DNA of 64,000 bases from Archegozetes longisetosus (GCA_018873245.2 JAEMBT020000005.1:11110001-11174000), one strand, 5' to 3'. Numbered from the stretch's first letter, positions 34,151-47,972 are shown. Translations and numbers: made by a program. Notes: generated by a model from the letters alone, not told the origin.

Positions 34151-36253
34151 CCATAATGATTGGACTTTTAATATATAGAATTTAACCTCTTTTGTTAAGC
34201 CACAGCCGGAGCTAGCTCTACATCCAATGAGAATAGGACTAAACATATCGAATTTTGTATCTCGCAATTAAATATTATCAAATGGTACGTGGAAAGGAAT
34301 AAAACATTTTAATCGATGTCGTCGAACAAGACCTCAAAATAGTCTTAGAATGAATATAATTGAGTTAATTCATAAATATTTTGAGCAAATTTTAAACTAA
34401 AATTTGAACGGCCATCTCAGAAATAGCTTTCTTGAAGGATGAGGTCAGATCTCAGATGATAAACATCGATCTAAATATAAAGTTCTTAAAGGCCTTCAGC
34501 GAATCCAAACTCAAAAAACTGAAAAAATGATCCGTTATTGACCTTTAGATCTAGTTTTAATAGTGGGCTTGTCAGATTATCTAATTGTATTATTTCTAAC
34601 TTCATTAGTTCTCGCCGTCGCTGCTATGAATTGAGCTTTTCCTAAACTTTTAGAGTTTGATCGGAACAGAATCCTCATATCTTTTTGATCACAAGTAATA
34701 TGGATTTTTAATCAAAGTGCTAAAAATTTCTTAATATCCAGTAGTTAGTTTTTCATCCATTTATCCACTATACATAGACGAGTCAGTTCCTGATTTTTTG
34801 ATGACATTGGGACGAATATTTTACGATGCATTTTTAAATGCAGAACACACTTGTATAGCACCTGGTGTCTTATGCGCTGAAAATATGATATTCAAGGGAT
34901 AGTAGAAATCATTTATGAGATAATGAGTGAGTTTTATCGTAAGATTCCTAGAATTCTCCATGTTCTAAGCATATTATTAGTAAAAACAATTTCAATCATA
35001 TTCTAAATTACACATCTAAAGGCTAATTTGACAGGCTTTGCTCAATAGATTGCTTAAGTTTGAAAAATGTCTAAGGTGGAGCCATAGGTATATTCTCCAA
35101 GAATTTTGCTTTTTTGGTAAAACATGTAGATTTTTGGAGTTTTATTTAGCCTACTATAAGTAGTCAGATTGTTATTGGATGAGAGCATGATCTAACTGGA
35201 CGATATATACCACAGACAATCATGATTAAATGTCTTGCAATCACATTGTGAAAGAAAAGGCTTTTTAAATATCACTTGCACTTAGAATATAGTTAAAGTT
35301 GATAGAGAAAATATTAGGTCCTATGTCACCACATTTATAAAGTTGAATGAAGTTGAACTTTTGAGGATGACATCTACGATATTGAGTATGGTCTTGATTC
35401 ATTTATCCGATACGAGAACAATGATTTATGATTTATTTACATGACTTTGTCTAAAAGCAGCAAGATGTTCATTAGAGGAAGTATGATCTATAAAATATAT
35501 GCTGAGTATGTAGATCATACAACTATGTCTAATGTAAGAAGAAATTTTTGGTCCTGTTCTGGCTGCTGTTATAATTAATTTAAAGATAAAGGCATTGGAT
35601 CTCATTCATTAAAGAAGAACTTTGGCTTTGTATCTATTCACTTGATAAAAGAGATAGTAATAAAATTCTTTGCCTCAAATCTCAAGCGATAACCTTGTAG
35701 ACAGAGATTTAAAGCAATTCTTAAATTTGCTATTTCAAAAAATTGAGAAAATATTAAAAGGTTTATTTAATAGTTGATAGCATAGTATAAATGGTTTACA
35801 CGATTAAGTGATTTTATGAATTATCTCTTCGGTAAAAGGTTCGATTGAATCGAATTATATGAACAATTACTTTTCAAGTATTAAATTTAAATACAAAATA
35901 ACTGAAAATAACTTTAAATAATTTTTCATCCAACAAATTTAATATACCCACGTTCTTATGTAAGAAAGTCAATACTGAAGAATATTAGGTAAATTATTAT
36001 GCCTAATGTTCATTATTCTCTATAACTATGTATAAATGCAAGCTTGGCACTTTGCAAATTTTATGCTTAGCTTTAAAGGTCTGAAATGTTTAAAAGTAAA
36101 AGTAAGAGTAATAAGCATTAATATTTGATAATTTTTAATTCACAATAAAGATTTTAATATACAAAATAATCAATAATAATTATATATGATTTAAAGAATC
36201 CTTACTACTTTTTATTTATATGATCAAAAAATTGAAATTCTCTTGCATTTATA
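34151..36253. other. intergenic, tRNA-like relic only
   Basis: No gene found. Near 35776-35855 the string TAGCATAGTATAAATGG and, about 50 bases later, GGTTCGATTGAATC resemble the A and B boxes of a tRNA, but the arms do not pair well. At best it is a decayed tRNA or SINE head. Confidence 0.3.
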
Positions 36254-36255
36254 TA

Positions 36256-36725
36256 CAGGGTGACCAACCGTCAAGATTTCTCTTTGACAGTCAAGGTTTG
36301 TGACCTTATCAAGAATCAAGACAAGGTTTGGCATAAATGAGAAAATGTCAAGATTTCAGACTTGTAAACCATAAATTCATATAAATAGCAAATGTTTGAA
36401 ATCTTTCACCGGATTAAAACACTAACTCTTAAAACAGATCAAAGGTCCAAATATTTAGTGATAAGAAAAAGAACAGCAAAATATTTGAATTATACTTGAA
36501 CTATAAACGAAAACAGTTTAAATACATTTGTGCATAAGTCCCATTGTTTCGCGAAATATAGAAGTATTTAAAAACTAAAATTTATTTCTGAATAATTGAT
36601 AGTTTTCAAAAGTATTCTTTATTTATTTGAAAAACGATGTAATATGAATGAACCTCAATATATATAAAGGTCCTCTCTTTGTGTATTTTGTCAGGATTTG
36701 AAGCTCTCATAAGTTGGTCATCCTC
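36256..36725. mobile_element. inverted-repeat element with CAGGGTGACCAAC termini
   Basis: CAGGGTGACCAAC at 36256 and GTTGGTCATCCTC ending at 36725 (one or two mismatches), with TA adjacent to both ends. The interior has repeated TCAAGATTTC and TCAAGGTTTG words. It has no coding capacity. It resembles the TAGGGTGACC family at the tip but differs internally. Confidence 0.55.
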
Positions 36726-36727
36726 TA

Positions 36728-37691
36728 TTTACACATAGATAATGTTAATGCATATAAGAGAAGATTAAAAGATTCACGTGCAATAGTTAATGAGAAATGA
36801 CTGAAAAACAGTTATAATAAGCTCTATACAAAGAAATCAAACTTTAAAAATTAAGTGCTGCACCTTAATTCTCTTAAGATTCCGGCTATAAATACCGACC
36901 AACTAATTGAACAAGTTCCCAAGAGGATTGAATTAAGGTGCTGTAATTATATCTTAAATAGTGGAAATTTTAAGAGAAATTATATTTCAGGGTTTTGTTA
37001 GAGAACGTGATTTTAAACAACAGAAAGTTTGAGTGAAATAAGATTAAAACAATCAGCATTAAACTTTGGTATCACTGTCAACATTTTTTTCAAAATCTTT
37101 TACTTTATAGGTTCTGAACGATTTTAGGTATTATATGTAAAAACGGTTGAGGTTATTGGCCTTCAATTTGCATTTGTTTTGAGAAATCAAGTGATTTCTC
37201 AGTATTAATCTTTTTGTTTGTTTAAAGTAATCCATACAGTACTTAATCCTTAAGACCACAGACATTGCACACACAGTGTCATTGTCCTTCAAAGTTTTAT
37301 TTTAAAGTCTTGGAAATATTTTCAGGCATTAAGATTTTAGACTCTGCAGAATGTAAATCAAAAAGCTATCATTTAAAGAAAATAAAACATTTTATATACA
37401 AAAACTTTACATATATGTTTTGTTTTTAAAGCTCATGTCATAAATGATTGCAATTTATTTAAGAAAGTAGTTTGAAATACATTAAAAGTAATAATCAATT
37501 GCTTGTAAATAAACTTCCGTTAAGTTCAAAACTTGATTAACAATCATTTTATGTAACTTTGAAGAATTTATGTTTGAAAATACAGAGCATTTTCTTTTCT
37601 ATACAATTAACTTGTTATATATGTTTCAAATGAATGGATCATTTTTGACATAGCTTTGTGAACTAAAATATATGTATTATTATAGAATCAA
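36728..37691. other. 3' flank of the UGT gene, nothing else seen
   Basis: AT-rich, no ORF of note. Confidence 0.35.
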
Positions 37692-39053
37692 TTACTGTTT
37701 GACTAAACCTTCAATAAGTTCTGAGACTTTTGAAATACTTTTAGATGTCTGTATTCTCGTTGACATCTTTACTAACTTTGAAGCAAGATTTTGATCGTTT
37801 AGTAAATTTTCAATACTTTCAAGTAATTCAGTTTCTGTACATTCGTATGGGTCCAGTCTTATACCAAGTCCTTTCTCTTGTATTCTCTGCGCGTTATCGT
37901 ATTGATCACCAAATAAAGGCATTACAATCATTGGTTTACCGAAATAGAGAGTTTCGGTGAAAGTGTTATTGCCGCCATGCGTTATGACCAGATCTACAAT
38001 CGATAAGATTTTGATTTGTGGAACAGTTCCCTCGCCCCACATATTGTCAGCCAATTCGTATTCTTCATGTAAAGGACCTTTCGATACAATGAATCTATGC
38101 TTAGATTTTGATAATATTGAGACCAATTTCCTCATGAGCTTAATATCTGCACCACCCATCGATCCCATCGACAAATATATTAATTTTCGGATCTATTTCT
38201 GAGTTTATCTGGTATTTCAAAAGAGTCTTCATCTCCGGATCTTTTGAAACAGTCGAATCGATGCCAATTTGATGGCAACCGTCTTAAGTCTGTGTAGTCG
38301 AGTTCTTCGGGGAACATATAAATGTTTAAATAAGGAGAAGGAATTATCATCTTATCTTGTGGCAAAGAGGCACATCCTTGTGATACAATCCAATCATTGA
38401 AATTACTCCACGCCTTTCTCATAAACTCATCTTTCTCTTCTTTCAATTTTCTCCAAACTTTTTTATCACCACTTGTTGGCAAACCTATAGAAAAAGTATT
38501 TGAAGATTTACATACAAGAAAATTATATCAGAATATTCCGTCATATACCTAAACAAGAGGGAGGAATCCTATCGTCATCTAATGCGTAATCAATCGCCAA
38601 AGGATTACAACTTATAGACCAAACCCATGGAATACCAGAACACATAAGCGATGGAATCCATTGAAATCCGTCAACTACTATGATATCAGGTTTTATGCGT
38701 TCAACAATTTTCTTCATCGTCGGTTCCGATAATTTAACTCTATTTACGACAGTGTCAAAACAATTTGCATTCATGTTCTTCACTTTCTGTATCGGTGTTA
38801 TTGAACCGAACATCCCAGCTTTCGATAAGACTTCTGCCCAAACCTTTGCCGGATCTTCAGTTGTCTTACTTTCCGAAAGTTCAATAATTTCTTCTTCAAA
38901 GCCATAAATTTTCATTTTTCCCTTCCAGCTATCACTCAAAGCAAATACAATTCTATGACCTCTATCTCTTAATACTTCTGCAATACCAATACACGCGTTC
39001 ACATGTCCAACAGCATCAACGGGAGCGAAAAGAATTATTAATTTTTGATGCAT
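37692..39053 (-). CDS. UDP-glycosyltransferase of the mite/bacterial type, with a reading-frame break
   Basis: Transfers sugar from UDP-sugar to small lipophilic acceptors (detoxification). Exon 1 (39053-38549) starts MHQKLIILFAPVDAVGHVNA; the His in VGHVNA is the expected catalytic base, and WIPSLMCSGIPWVW belongs to the acceptor domain. Exon 2 (38484-37692; donor GGTATATG, acceptor CTATAG, phase 1) carries the second half, with IYLSMGSMGG, then the donor-sugar signature around VPQIKILSIVDLVITHGG and FGKPMIVMPLFGDQYDNAQR. There is no signal peptide and no C-terminal membrane anchor, unlike animal ER UGTs, matching the class mites are known to have gained from bacteria. Near 38174-38205 the frame changes between IPDKLR and LIYLSMGS with no possible intron; a middle frame reads SEIDPK, which also fits the family, suggesting two small indels. 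It is either a young pseudogene or a sequencing error. Confidence 0.85.
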
Positions 39054-40600
39054 ATTAACTTTTAAATGTTGTTTAACAAACTTCTTAAATGAGATGCTTC
39101 GAATATAACTATTAAATTGAATGCCTTATAAGTTAAACGAATCCAAACTTTTATACTATTTATGAGCCAAAGTGCTTGAGTACTCGTCAAGTTCGCAATT
39201 TAGCTCAACTGATAAACATTGAGCCTATCAATCGGCTTATCTTCTTCCACATACAGTTTTTCCATAAATAATGTTTCGAATAAATTATGTTCTATTTCTC
39301 CCAAAATTTAAAGGTTGCTAAAACTATTTTATGCTTGGATAGTGTTAGATTTAATTAACTTTAATACTATCATTATCGCAATAAACGCGCCATTAGCCTA
39401 ACTTTGTATAACCTAAATTTACCTAACCTAACTTAAGCAAATCAAACTAAGCTCAACTATTGGGTATACTGAGTTAGATTAGGCTAGAAGTTACTTAACT
39501 TCATGACACTTACTAGTTAGTATATAAATAATGGCAAAATGCAAGCATTTTAGAGATTATTTTAGCATTATTAATGCTAAAATCGAGTGAGAGTATTCAA
39601 AAAAGATTAGTCTATAATTAATAAGTATATTAATCAACGCAGAATTATCTTATTTAAGTGCAATTATGAATCTTTATATTTGAAATGCTATTGATAAACT
39701 GTAAAAGAATGGTTACGGTTCACGTTAAATTGATCATGTTTAATTTAGGGCTTATCTCTACTTGTATTTCAAGTAAGTACTAGTTTTATCACAAAATTGT
39801 TTAGCAAATTGTTTCAATGCCGTTAATATGTTTGATAGAACACAATTTAATATTTTGGTTCAACAGCGAAACTATTATCAGATTATTAATTCATTTTATA
39901 TGTACTTTGGAATCAATGATGATCTATGTAAATCAGCTCAAAAATTAAGAATTTGTATTCAAATGATATTTTACTTTCAACTATCTCACCCCAATTCATA
40001 TCGTAATTGATTCAAAAGCATGATGAGACAAGTTCTTGAAATCTTGTTTATTGAAAAATCTGATGAAAATTTATTTAAGAGTGGAGTACACTTGCGATCA
40101 TATGAAAATGATTCACTTTATGGGTAATAAATGGTAATAATATGAGAGTTAATTATGAGCCTTAAGTGTAATCGTTTTTATATCTTTCTTTGCATACTTC
40201 TAGCATGCCTTATTATCAATTATTGTTAGTATATCTAAAGGCACTCATATGATCTTGACTAGTACATCCACACCAATCAGTATAAGAAGATTGAAAAAGT
40301 GAACTGTAAACTTCTAATAAAATCTATAGAATTATCACCAAAGGCGAATTTTTTATTTAACAAATAGGGAGTGCAATTGTTTGAGTAATTATCATAGAAA
40401 ATCTGCTTAATTATTTTGGTTATTTTGTAAATTATTTGACAAAATTTCGATACATTAAAGTACTGATTCAATATTTTATGGCATATAATTATAGTTAAAT
40501 AATCATTATGTTGAATAAATTAGGGATTCTCTACAATAAGCACATACAATGTTCAAAGTTTTATAATTACAAAGAAGTTTACATAAAATTATAGTAGAGA
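39054..40600. other. upstream of the UGT, nothing recognised
   Basis: AT-rich. A short CCTAACCTAAC run near 39420 recalls the TTAGG arthropod telomere unit, but with only two copies it carries no weight. Confidence 0.35.
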
Positions 40601-40602
40601 AG

Positions 40603-41291
40603 TCAGCTGGACTATAGTAAACGTGGTCGAGTATGTTATCGATGTAGTAGATACATAAATTATGCATCTTTCGACTCGTCTTGATAATACAAGTCGATCG
40701 ATATCATAGTCAAAGTCGCCCGTGCTCAACTCGAAATTTAACTTTATTCGATTTAAGTCGAATTTCGATTTGAGCTTTATAAAATAAATAGAACATTTAT
40801 GGCCTTTAGATCACTTTTTAAGTTGTTGAACTAAAATCTTTTCAAAAAGCACGAATAATTTATATTCTTAAGAATCTAAATGCAGCAATTTTGCCAAGAA
40901 ATACAAGCTTAATATATCTGAAATCATGAATAAAATTTAGTAGGAGAAACCAATATAATAACTATTGATATTATGAACAGGAAATTTAAAATTTATCTGT
41001 ATATTAAAAGGCAGAAAAATTAGGCGGAAATGACCTAGAAGTAATCATTAAAGTAATCTTAAACTTACAAATATTCTATTTGACTACTATTTAGTTTGTT
41101 CTATTTAATAAATAAAGCTCAAACCGAAATGAGACCTATTAGATCGAAAAGTGGGATTTTCGAGTTAACCTCGGATGATCTTGAGTATAACCTTGATGGA
41201 TTCGTATGATCGTGACGAGTCGAACGATGTGCAATTTACGTAGCTACAATATCGGAAAAATGGTCGTCCAATTGTGCTAAAAAGTCCAGCC
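40603..41291. mobile_element. old inverted-repeat element with long degenerate ends
   Basis: About 110 bases at the left (CAGCTGGACT..., later GATGTAGTAG and CTTTCGACTCGTC) pair with the inverse at the right (GACGAGTCGAACGATG..., GCTACAATATCGG, AGTCCAGCCG), with scattered mismatches. No target duplication and no coding capacity were identified. Confidence 0.5.
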
Positions 41292-41920
41292 GAAAATTCA
41301 GTATATTAAAGTTTGATTCATTTTAAATGAGCGCTTTTTCAAGTATACTTCAAGTTCTTTTTTAACTTTTACCAAAAGACGTTATTTGAGTAGTTTCGAA
41401 ACTAATTGACACTATTTGATCAAATAAGTATATTTGAAATTATTTCGTCAAATAATATTTGCGTCTTTGATTATCACACACTTCTGACATGATGGGCAAA
41501 ATGAGTTAATACCAAGGGTGCAAAAAGAAGTGATCACAACCTTTCTTCTCAAAGAAAATTGAAAAATCGCGAGTTGACATTTTTGGTAAGAATTATTTTC
41601 TTGAAATTGAATTAATATATTGTTGCTCAATTTGAGAATTCTGGATATATATAATATAATTTCAGTAATAACATTGAAGTAATGTAGATAAATATAATTT
41701 TAGTGACACAACAAAGATAAAGATTTCAAATTTTGAGAATTTACCGGATGAGTTTTGGCTCTCTCTAAATTTTAGGATTTCTCGGATCTGGATCGTCTAC
41801 TATGAACTATCGGATCTTGTTGTATCGTGGAAAACACTGAAATCATTTACACTTATTAGGTAAAGTTTAATGAAAGTAGACCATTACAAGAATTTCGAAT
41901 AAATTTTATTGATATATGTA

Positions 41921-42125
41921 ATTATTTACTTTAGATATTTTTACTAATTTCATCACAAGAATCTTGTCATTTGGTAAGCTCTTAATGGCTTCAAGTGATT
42001 CAACCTTTGTATATTCATACTGATCTACAAAGTCTTATACAAAAGCCCTCCTCTTGAACTCTTTGTGCGTTATCCTATTGGAATATAAATAAAGGTATTC
42101 GTTGGTTTATCGGAATAGAAGGTTT
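41921..42125 (-). pseudogene. UGT relic (second copy, C-terminal piece)
   Basis: About 200 bases align with the UGT at 37760-37960: TTTACTAATTTCATCACAAG, the CTTTGTGCGTTATCCTATTGG stretch (counterpart of the DNAQR codons), and GGTTTATCGGAATAGAAGG (counterpart of FGKP). Indels disrupt every frame. The strand is the same as for the UGT, so it is the remnant of a tandem copy. Confidence 0.8.
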
Positions 42126-43763
42126 CTACTCGATGGATTGGAAGTTTATCATTGGGGTTTTGAGTTCTCTTCTATATTTTATTCGACTTACGTAGATTGC
42201 TAAGTGTCAGAATATTGAGATCACGGATATCACTAGAGCTATTTTCATGTTTAGCTCAGATTCTATCAATTTATTTGTATCTTCTATTTCAAGTAGTTAA
42301 ATTAAGAAATATCTGATTGTTTTCATTATTTTCATATTTATCATCCATTCGATCAATACTTTAGAATTTCTTTTAATTCTATACCTTATAATTATAAGTG
42401 ATCTCAGTATTCGTGTAGAATTCAAATACAAGTACAGACTTGTCGATCATTGCGGGAACATTTGGTTAAAAAATTGATCGAACTGCCTTTTCTTTTTGTT
42501 AATTATTATGTGCATAAATTTTCTGAGATTTAATAAATTATGATTTACTCATATAATTCAATTGTTCTTAAGCTTGATCTATTCTTTGAAGAAACCTAAC
42601 CTAATTAAAATATTTATGACTTTAGTAATAATTCGTAAAAGCGTTATTAATATTAGATGTCATAAATGAACTTTAAACTTATCCAGATTTATCACAAAGA
42701 TTAAAATCATTTTATAGACAAAAGTTATTACTGTCATAAAACTGCTATTAAGCTGACTAGTGGTGCGGAAAACTGAGCACAACTTAACTCATTAAGATAC
42801 ATGACTAAATAATAACTCTTCTCAATATCAAAGTTCAGATCAAGGAATGATTGAAGGCAGTGGAGTGCACATACTTTATAGGCTTAAAAATGAAAACTTA
42901 TGTTGTATCAAATATGGTGCTCACAAGTATCATAGGCCTAAATCTGCAGAGCTTAGCATCGAAATAATTGAAGCTTAAACATAGCTTATGCAGAAATTTC
43001 TCAATGCAGATTCGAACCTGAACTCAGGGTCGGGCCTCTGAGTTTTTCCTTGAAATTAGTTTGTGTAACAAATGATTTAATATTTACTACTTTCAATTTA
43101 GTGCAGAGATTTTAAAACAAAGCAAAGTATTATTCAAAAATAAGTATACGACAAGATTTGTTAATCAGTAACTTCTCATGGACTGAAATCTTGTTTTTAA
43201 TAGAAGCTCAAAAGGCTTAGAGGCTTAAGTTTAGAGCCTGAGTATGCAGAGCTCTGCTCAAACTCCTATGCTTCTGAGATAAAGCTTCAAAACTCAAAAG
43301 AGGTGTTAAACTAAGTCATGAGCTCAGTTCGATCTCTAAACTTGGTCGAGCTTTTCTATATAATTATATGTTAATTAACCATAAAACTTTCAATATGAGA
43401 ACTCATAAAGTTATACAATGTTATGAGCAAAATTTATTAGTGTCGAATACACTAACTCTATTATTGAGTCAGTTTTGTAACCAAGTTATTTGAACTTTAG
43501 TTATTAAAGTTATAATTAAATTCTACATTATAAGATTAAAGAAAATACCAAACAAATGGATAGTATGAAGTTTCCAAATTGGGATAAATTTATTTATACA
43601 GTGATTATGTTCTTAATTCACACATCATTTGTAATTAGAAATTAAAATTTTACCTTGATTTCTATTTATATTTGGTATATTTAAGATTAGTATTTGAGTA
43701 ATGGGATTAATAAAGTAAATCCTAAAAGAACGATAGAACATTTATGAAAAATATAAAAAAATA
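42126..43763. other. intergenic, first exon of the MFS gene may lie at its end
   Basis: No independent gene was found. The MFS frame has no in-frame ATG before 43764, so a 5' exon could be close by, for instance before the GTAAAT at about 43715. Confidence 0.35.
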
Positions 43764-45237
43764 TTGAGAATAAAGCTAAGGCGATTATCTATTCTGTTGA
43801 TTATTTTTATAAATTATACTTTTTTCATTTATAAATTAATTAATTTAGAATCATGTTTTCAGGGTATAAATAATTCGATTTTTGGTCCAGCATTTGTTGA
43901 CTTTAAATGTATGCTAAATACATCTATGGATTTGGTTTCATTAGTTTCAACAGTGAGTACCTTAGGATATATAATTGGCTCACTTTGTAAGTTATAAACT
44001 GAATTAAATTTCAAAATTCTGTGGCATTCATTTAAATGCTTATATTGTCTTTGAAGTTGGTTTCTTTTATAAGTACATCAATCGACAAATCACATTAACT
44101 GTTCTCCTAATCTTGATGGGAACGATGGCTATTTTAGTACCATATTCTCAGAGTTTATGGACTTTATATCTTTGTTGTGGGTTAATTGGTTTGAGTGGTG
44201 GTGCGTGGAATAATGCCAACAATGTTTGGTTAATTGAATTATGGCAACAAAAAAGCGCACCAGTTTTACAACTTTCACAGTTTATGTATGGAATCGGAAC
44301 TATTTTCGGTCCACTGATTGATAGACCATATCTAACTGGTGAACGAGAGCCTGAGTCCAACGATACTTACAATTTAAACTTAACTTTGTTGTCAACAACT
44401 AGTGCAACTTTGGTGAATGATGATATTTACAGACGATCTAAACTTAAAATACCATTTCTTATCAGCGGAATTATACTTATGATTGGTATTATATTGATTC
44501 TATTTATCAAGTTAGTTCAGTCAAAGTTATTCTACAGACTTTTGCTTTTAGGACCTATTCTTATGGCATTAATGTTTTGGGTTAAAAGATATGAAACTCC
44601 TTTGAAAACTTCAAACGAAAACGATAATAATTCTCGAGTAAAACTATATGATCGAAAGGAAAGCCCACGGTTTTTAATAATAACTATATTCTCTATATTG
44701 CTATCATTTTATAGCATATCAGAAATTATATTTTCAGAATTTAGTGCCACTTATTATCAGTTCATTGCTCTCAAACTGACTGCCAGTGAATCTGCAGAAA
44801 TAGTATCTGCAACAGCTTTGTCTTATACTATTGGCCGTGGAATCAGTATTTTTATTGCCATCAAAATAAAATCTCAACACACGATTGCATGTCATTTCCT
44901 TATTATTGTAATAGCTACTATTATTCTGTTCTTTGGACAAAACTCAATAACATTTTTATGGGTCGGCAGTCTATTGATGGGTTTCGGATTCTCTTCAGTA
45001 TATGGTGCAATTTTCGCTTTTATCGGACAATATTTAGAAATAACGAATAGAATCGGAACAATCTTAATTCTTTTTTCTGCGCTCCTTAATCTGTTAATGC
45101 CAGTCATTTTGGGAACTTTTATCGAGAAATATCCGACTGTATTCGTATTGGCTATTATCATAAATCTTTTAGTTAGTATTTTGTTTTTAGCAACTGTTCT
45201 CCATATGATAAGAAGGATAGAGAAAAATAGTATATAA
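43764..45237 (+). CDS. major facilitator superfamily transporter (glucose-transporter-1-like)
   Basis: Exon 43764-43986 and exon 44057-45237 (donor TTTGTAAGTT, acceptor TTGAAG, phase 1) give about 467 residues with the 12-helix MFS plan. The first helices include LSILLIIFINYTFFIY, and GP.FVD..CMLNTS followed by STLGYIIGSLF, a pattern of the sodium-dependent glucose transporter 1 / MFSD4 group. Exon 2 carries QITLTVLLILMGTMAILVPY, then LCCGLIGLSGGAWNNANNVW with the family's G..GG..N..N motif, a charged central loop near residues 190-215, a KR-rich stretch, and six further helices from FLIITIFSILLSFYSI to VFVLAIIINLLVSILFLATV. The substrate is unknown. The frame at 43764 begins with TTG and has no upstream ATG before a stop, so the true start is probably in an unseen 5' exon. 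Minus-strand ORFs over the gene are shadows. Confidence 0.83.
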
Positions 45238-46643
45238 TACAAAAAATATAGACATTTTCAATAATGTACTGAATTATACTATTTTATAATTAAATACGAC
45301 CGACAAAACTGGTATGGGTCAACTTTGACCTAATCAACAATTTTTTTCCTCTATCAGTCGTATTCAATTGTAATTATTAATTGTTGAAAGAGTTGTAATT
45401 TTTTCCAAACCTAAATCATAAGACTGAAATTTTTAATATAACGACATATGGATTTGAGTTATAACTCATGAATAAAATATATGTAATTTCTAATGACTTT
45501 TTCATTTATAAATTATGTAAATTTGTCATTTAAACAAACAAGAAGTATTTCAAGAAATTTAAACTTCTTAATATTTTGCTACAGATTGCAATTGTTTCAA
45601 AGGTTATTGTTAAAAAATATATTTACACAAACTTAAAAGAAGCCTGTGAATGCAAGCTCGTGGTGGTATAAATCGTTTCCTGAGTACTAGAAGGTTCCAA
45701 ATCCATTTTTTGACGTAATGAGTTATTAACAAATTCATATACCTTGTCGTGATCTTGATGCTGGTACTTATTCAAATTTATACATTCATGTCTGGTTCGG
45801 TCGTAATCGCCGAATTAGTCAAGTTAGATGAGCAAAATACTTGTAAAACAGGTGTTTTCACAATCTTTCGAATTATTAAAACTAAATCTCATAGAAGTCT
45901 GATAAAGAGAATCATATTCTACTGGTATTTCTTTTTTTTCAAAATTTATTTAGTTCGGTTTTTCTTTATCGATAAATTTGATTGTTTGATAAACTACTCT
46001 TAATGCATTATTTCTTTATAAAAAATCACTTTCAGTCATTTAGATAATTAGATAATTTCTTAATGAAATATCTGAAAATTTGAGACAAAATAATCAAGTC
46101 GAATTTCGACTTAAAATATTTTTGACCGAATCATCTCGAAACATTCTTAAAATGTTCGAAATTGATTTTCTAATTTCCTTTTAAAATTTCTTAGTTTCAA
46201 TTTAGTTATTTATCGACTTTTGATCATTTAGAACCTAATAGCACTCAGTTTTGAATTTCATTTTAGTGCAATATTTCTAAATGTAAAAATCAATTCTGAA
46301 TTATTCATGATAGAAACAGATTGGAGCCCAAATGAACAGTGGAATATGAGTACCCCACATACATTGCTTGCTAACATATTTTAGAAAATTATTCTTCAAC
46401 TCATTGTTGGAGTATGACAACATCAAACTTGAAAGTGGATTTTCTGGTTAATATACTTTTGCATTTAGAATCTTGTAGTATTAAGGCGACGATACTATTA
46501 AAGCTCAGCTAATAATGCCAGCACTTCACTCTTTGAATTACACGCAGATAAGAACAGATTGGATTAATTTTGTCAACAGATACGATTGCATTCAAATGAT
46601 TCGATCCTTATGTTATAACAATGTAGTTTAAGTTTCTCGGATC
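45238..46643. other. intergenic, nothing firm
   Basis: An 84-codon plus-strand ORF at 45749-46003 starts hydrophobic but then turns low-complexity. Another frame there reads AGTYSNLYIHVWFG, faintly like a PLAT strand, but too short to call. Confidence 0.35.
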
Positions 46644-47972
46644 ATATGAATTAGCGGAACGTAAAAGGGCTTATCTCTCAATGCAGTGAAACGAGAAAAT
46701 CGCACTCAAAGTTCGCATTAAGTGCAAAGCTTAGAAACATTTTTTGCGCTAAGAAAAACTTTATTAAGTTATCAATTTATTCAATATTAATCTAATTAAA
46801 CATAATCTCATACAATTCATTAGTTAATATTCAAGATCTGATTCATCACAAATAATTTCTGAATCTTCAGAATTACAATCAAATTGTCACAAATAATTGA
46901 CATAAAATTTTCTATTGTCTGAATTCAAATAAGGCAATAATGACATTAAATCTTTTATTTTCTCTTTAGAAAGAGTAGATTTATCAGCTTTTTGAATGTC
47001 ATTCATACAAAACTGAATTTCTTCTAAGCCACTTATCAATAAATTTGTTTTAATTTTTTCTAAATTATAATCGTTAGAGAAAAATACAATTCCATTTGGA
47101 AAATAATCTATTCTAACCATTTGAGATATTTTAATACTATTTTCATAATGTGTTTTTCAAAACACTTTTCAAAATTAAGAATTTGTGTTTTAACAACTTT
47201 GAATTTTTTTCTATCTTCTATTATTTTGATATAATCATCAGGCGTGTCAATAACTGACTTTTTTTTAAACAATTTTCCTATTGTAGCAAAGTTTATATTA
47301 CAAATGTTATACGAATGTCCCCTCATTGGATATAAGTGAACAATATTTATATCGAGTAAAACGGAAATAAAAACGCAAAACTTAATTATAACCCAATTTC
47401 TGTTTTGACCTCCGGCCGCATCACTGAAAAAACAGATTTGTTTGATTGAGTCTAAATCCATACTATAAGGAAGAAAGCCTAAAACATAGCATAAATAGGT
47501 AGCCACAGAATTGGCCCCTTTCTTAGCTTCACTTTCAAATGAATGAAACATAAAAGATTTATTCCTAGAGTGTATGTGAATATTTGCGATATAGAGATAT
47601 AAAGCTCCCTTGAAATAACTTTCAGAGTTATTCAGTTTGGGCAAAACTTTATTGGAGTTATAGTCAAATTCAATACAAATATTATTAGTATTTTGAATGA
47701 ATAACTTTTTAGTATTTTTATATTCTCTAACTTTTATTAAGTGAGATTCAAATTTTCGCTCATCTTCTTGTGTTTTGTTATCTAATTTATCGAATTTAGA
47801 GCAAAAGTCACACAAATCTATTTTCGGAGGTCGAAAAGCGTAATTGCAATTAAGATTGAAATACTTGGAAAACAAACTTATGGACATTTTTACCCCGTTT
47901 TTATTCCTTATTAAATATCATTTTTTAAAAGATTCAAAAAGTTTTTTCTTATCTAAATCTGTGTCTATAAAG

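Noticed and set aside
33953..34267. 104-codon minus-strand ORF, with a similar 61-codon ORF at 61671-61856
   Set aside because: Both lie on the same MITE and reflect its sequence rather than a gene.
35776..35855. tRNA-like A and B boxes (TAGCATAGTATAAATGG, GGTTCGATTGAATC)
   Set aside because: Acceptor and anticodon stems do not pair, so a functional tRNA is not supported.
39410..39435. CCTAACCTAAC as an interstitial arthropod telomere repeat
   Set aside because: Only two units, expected by chance in 64 kb of AT-rich sequence.
43000..43030. GATTCGAACCTGAACTCAGG, a reversed tRNA B box
   Set aside because: No A box or pairing arms at the right distance on the minus strand.
45749..46003. ORF with AGTYSNLYIHVWFG in a neighbouring frame, faintly PLAT-like
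   Set aside because: One short strand-like stretch, with no flanking exons or further motifs.
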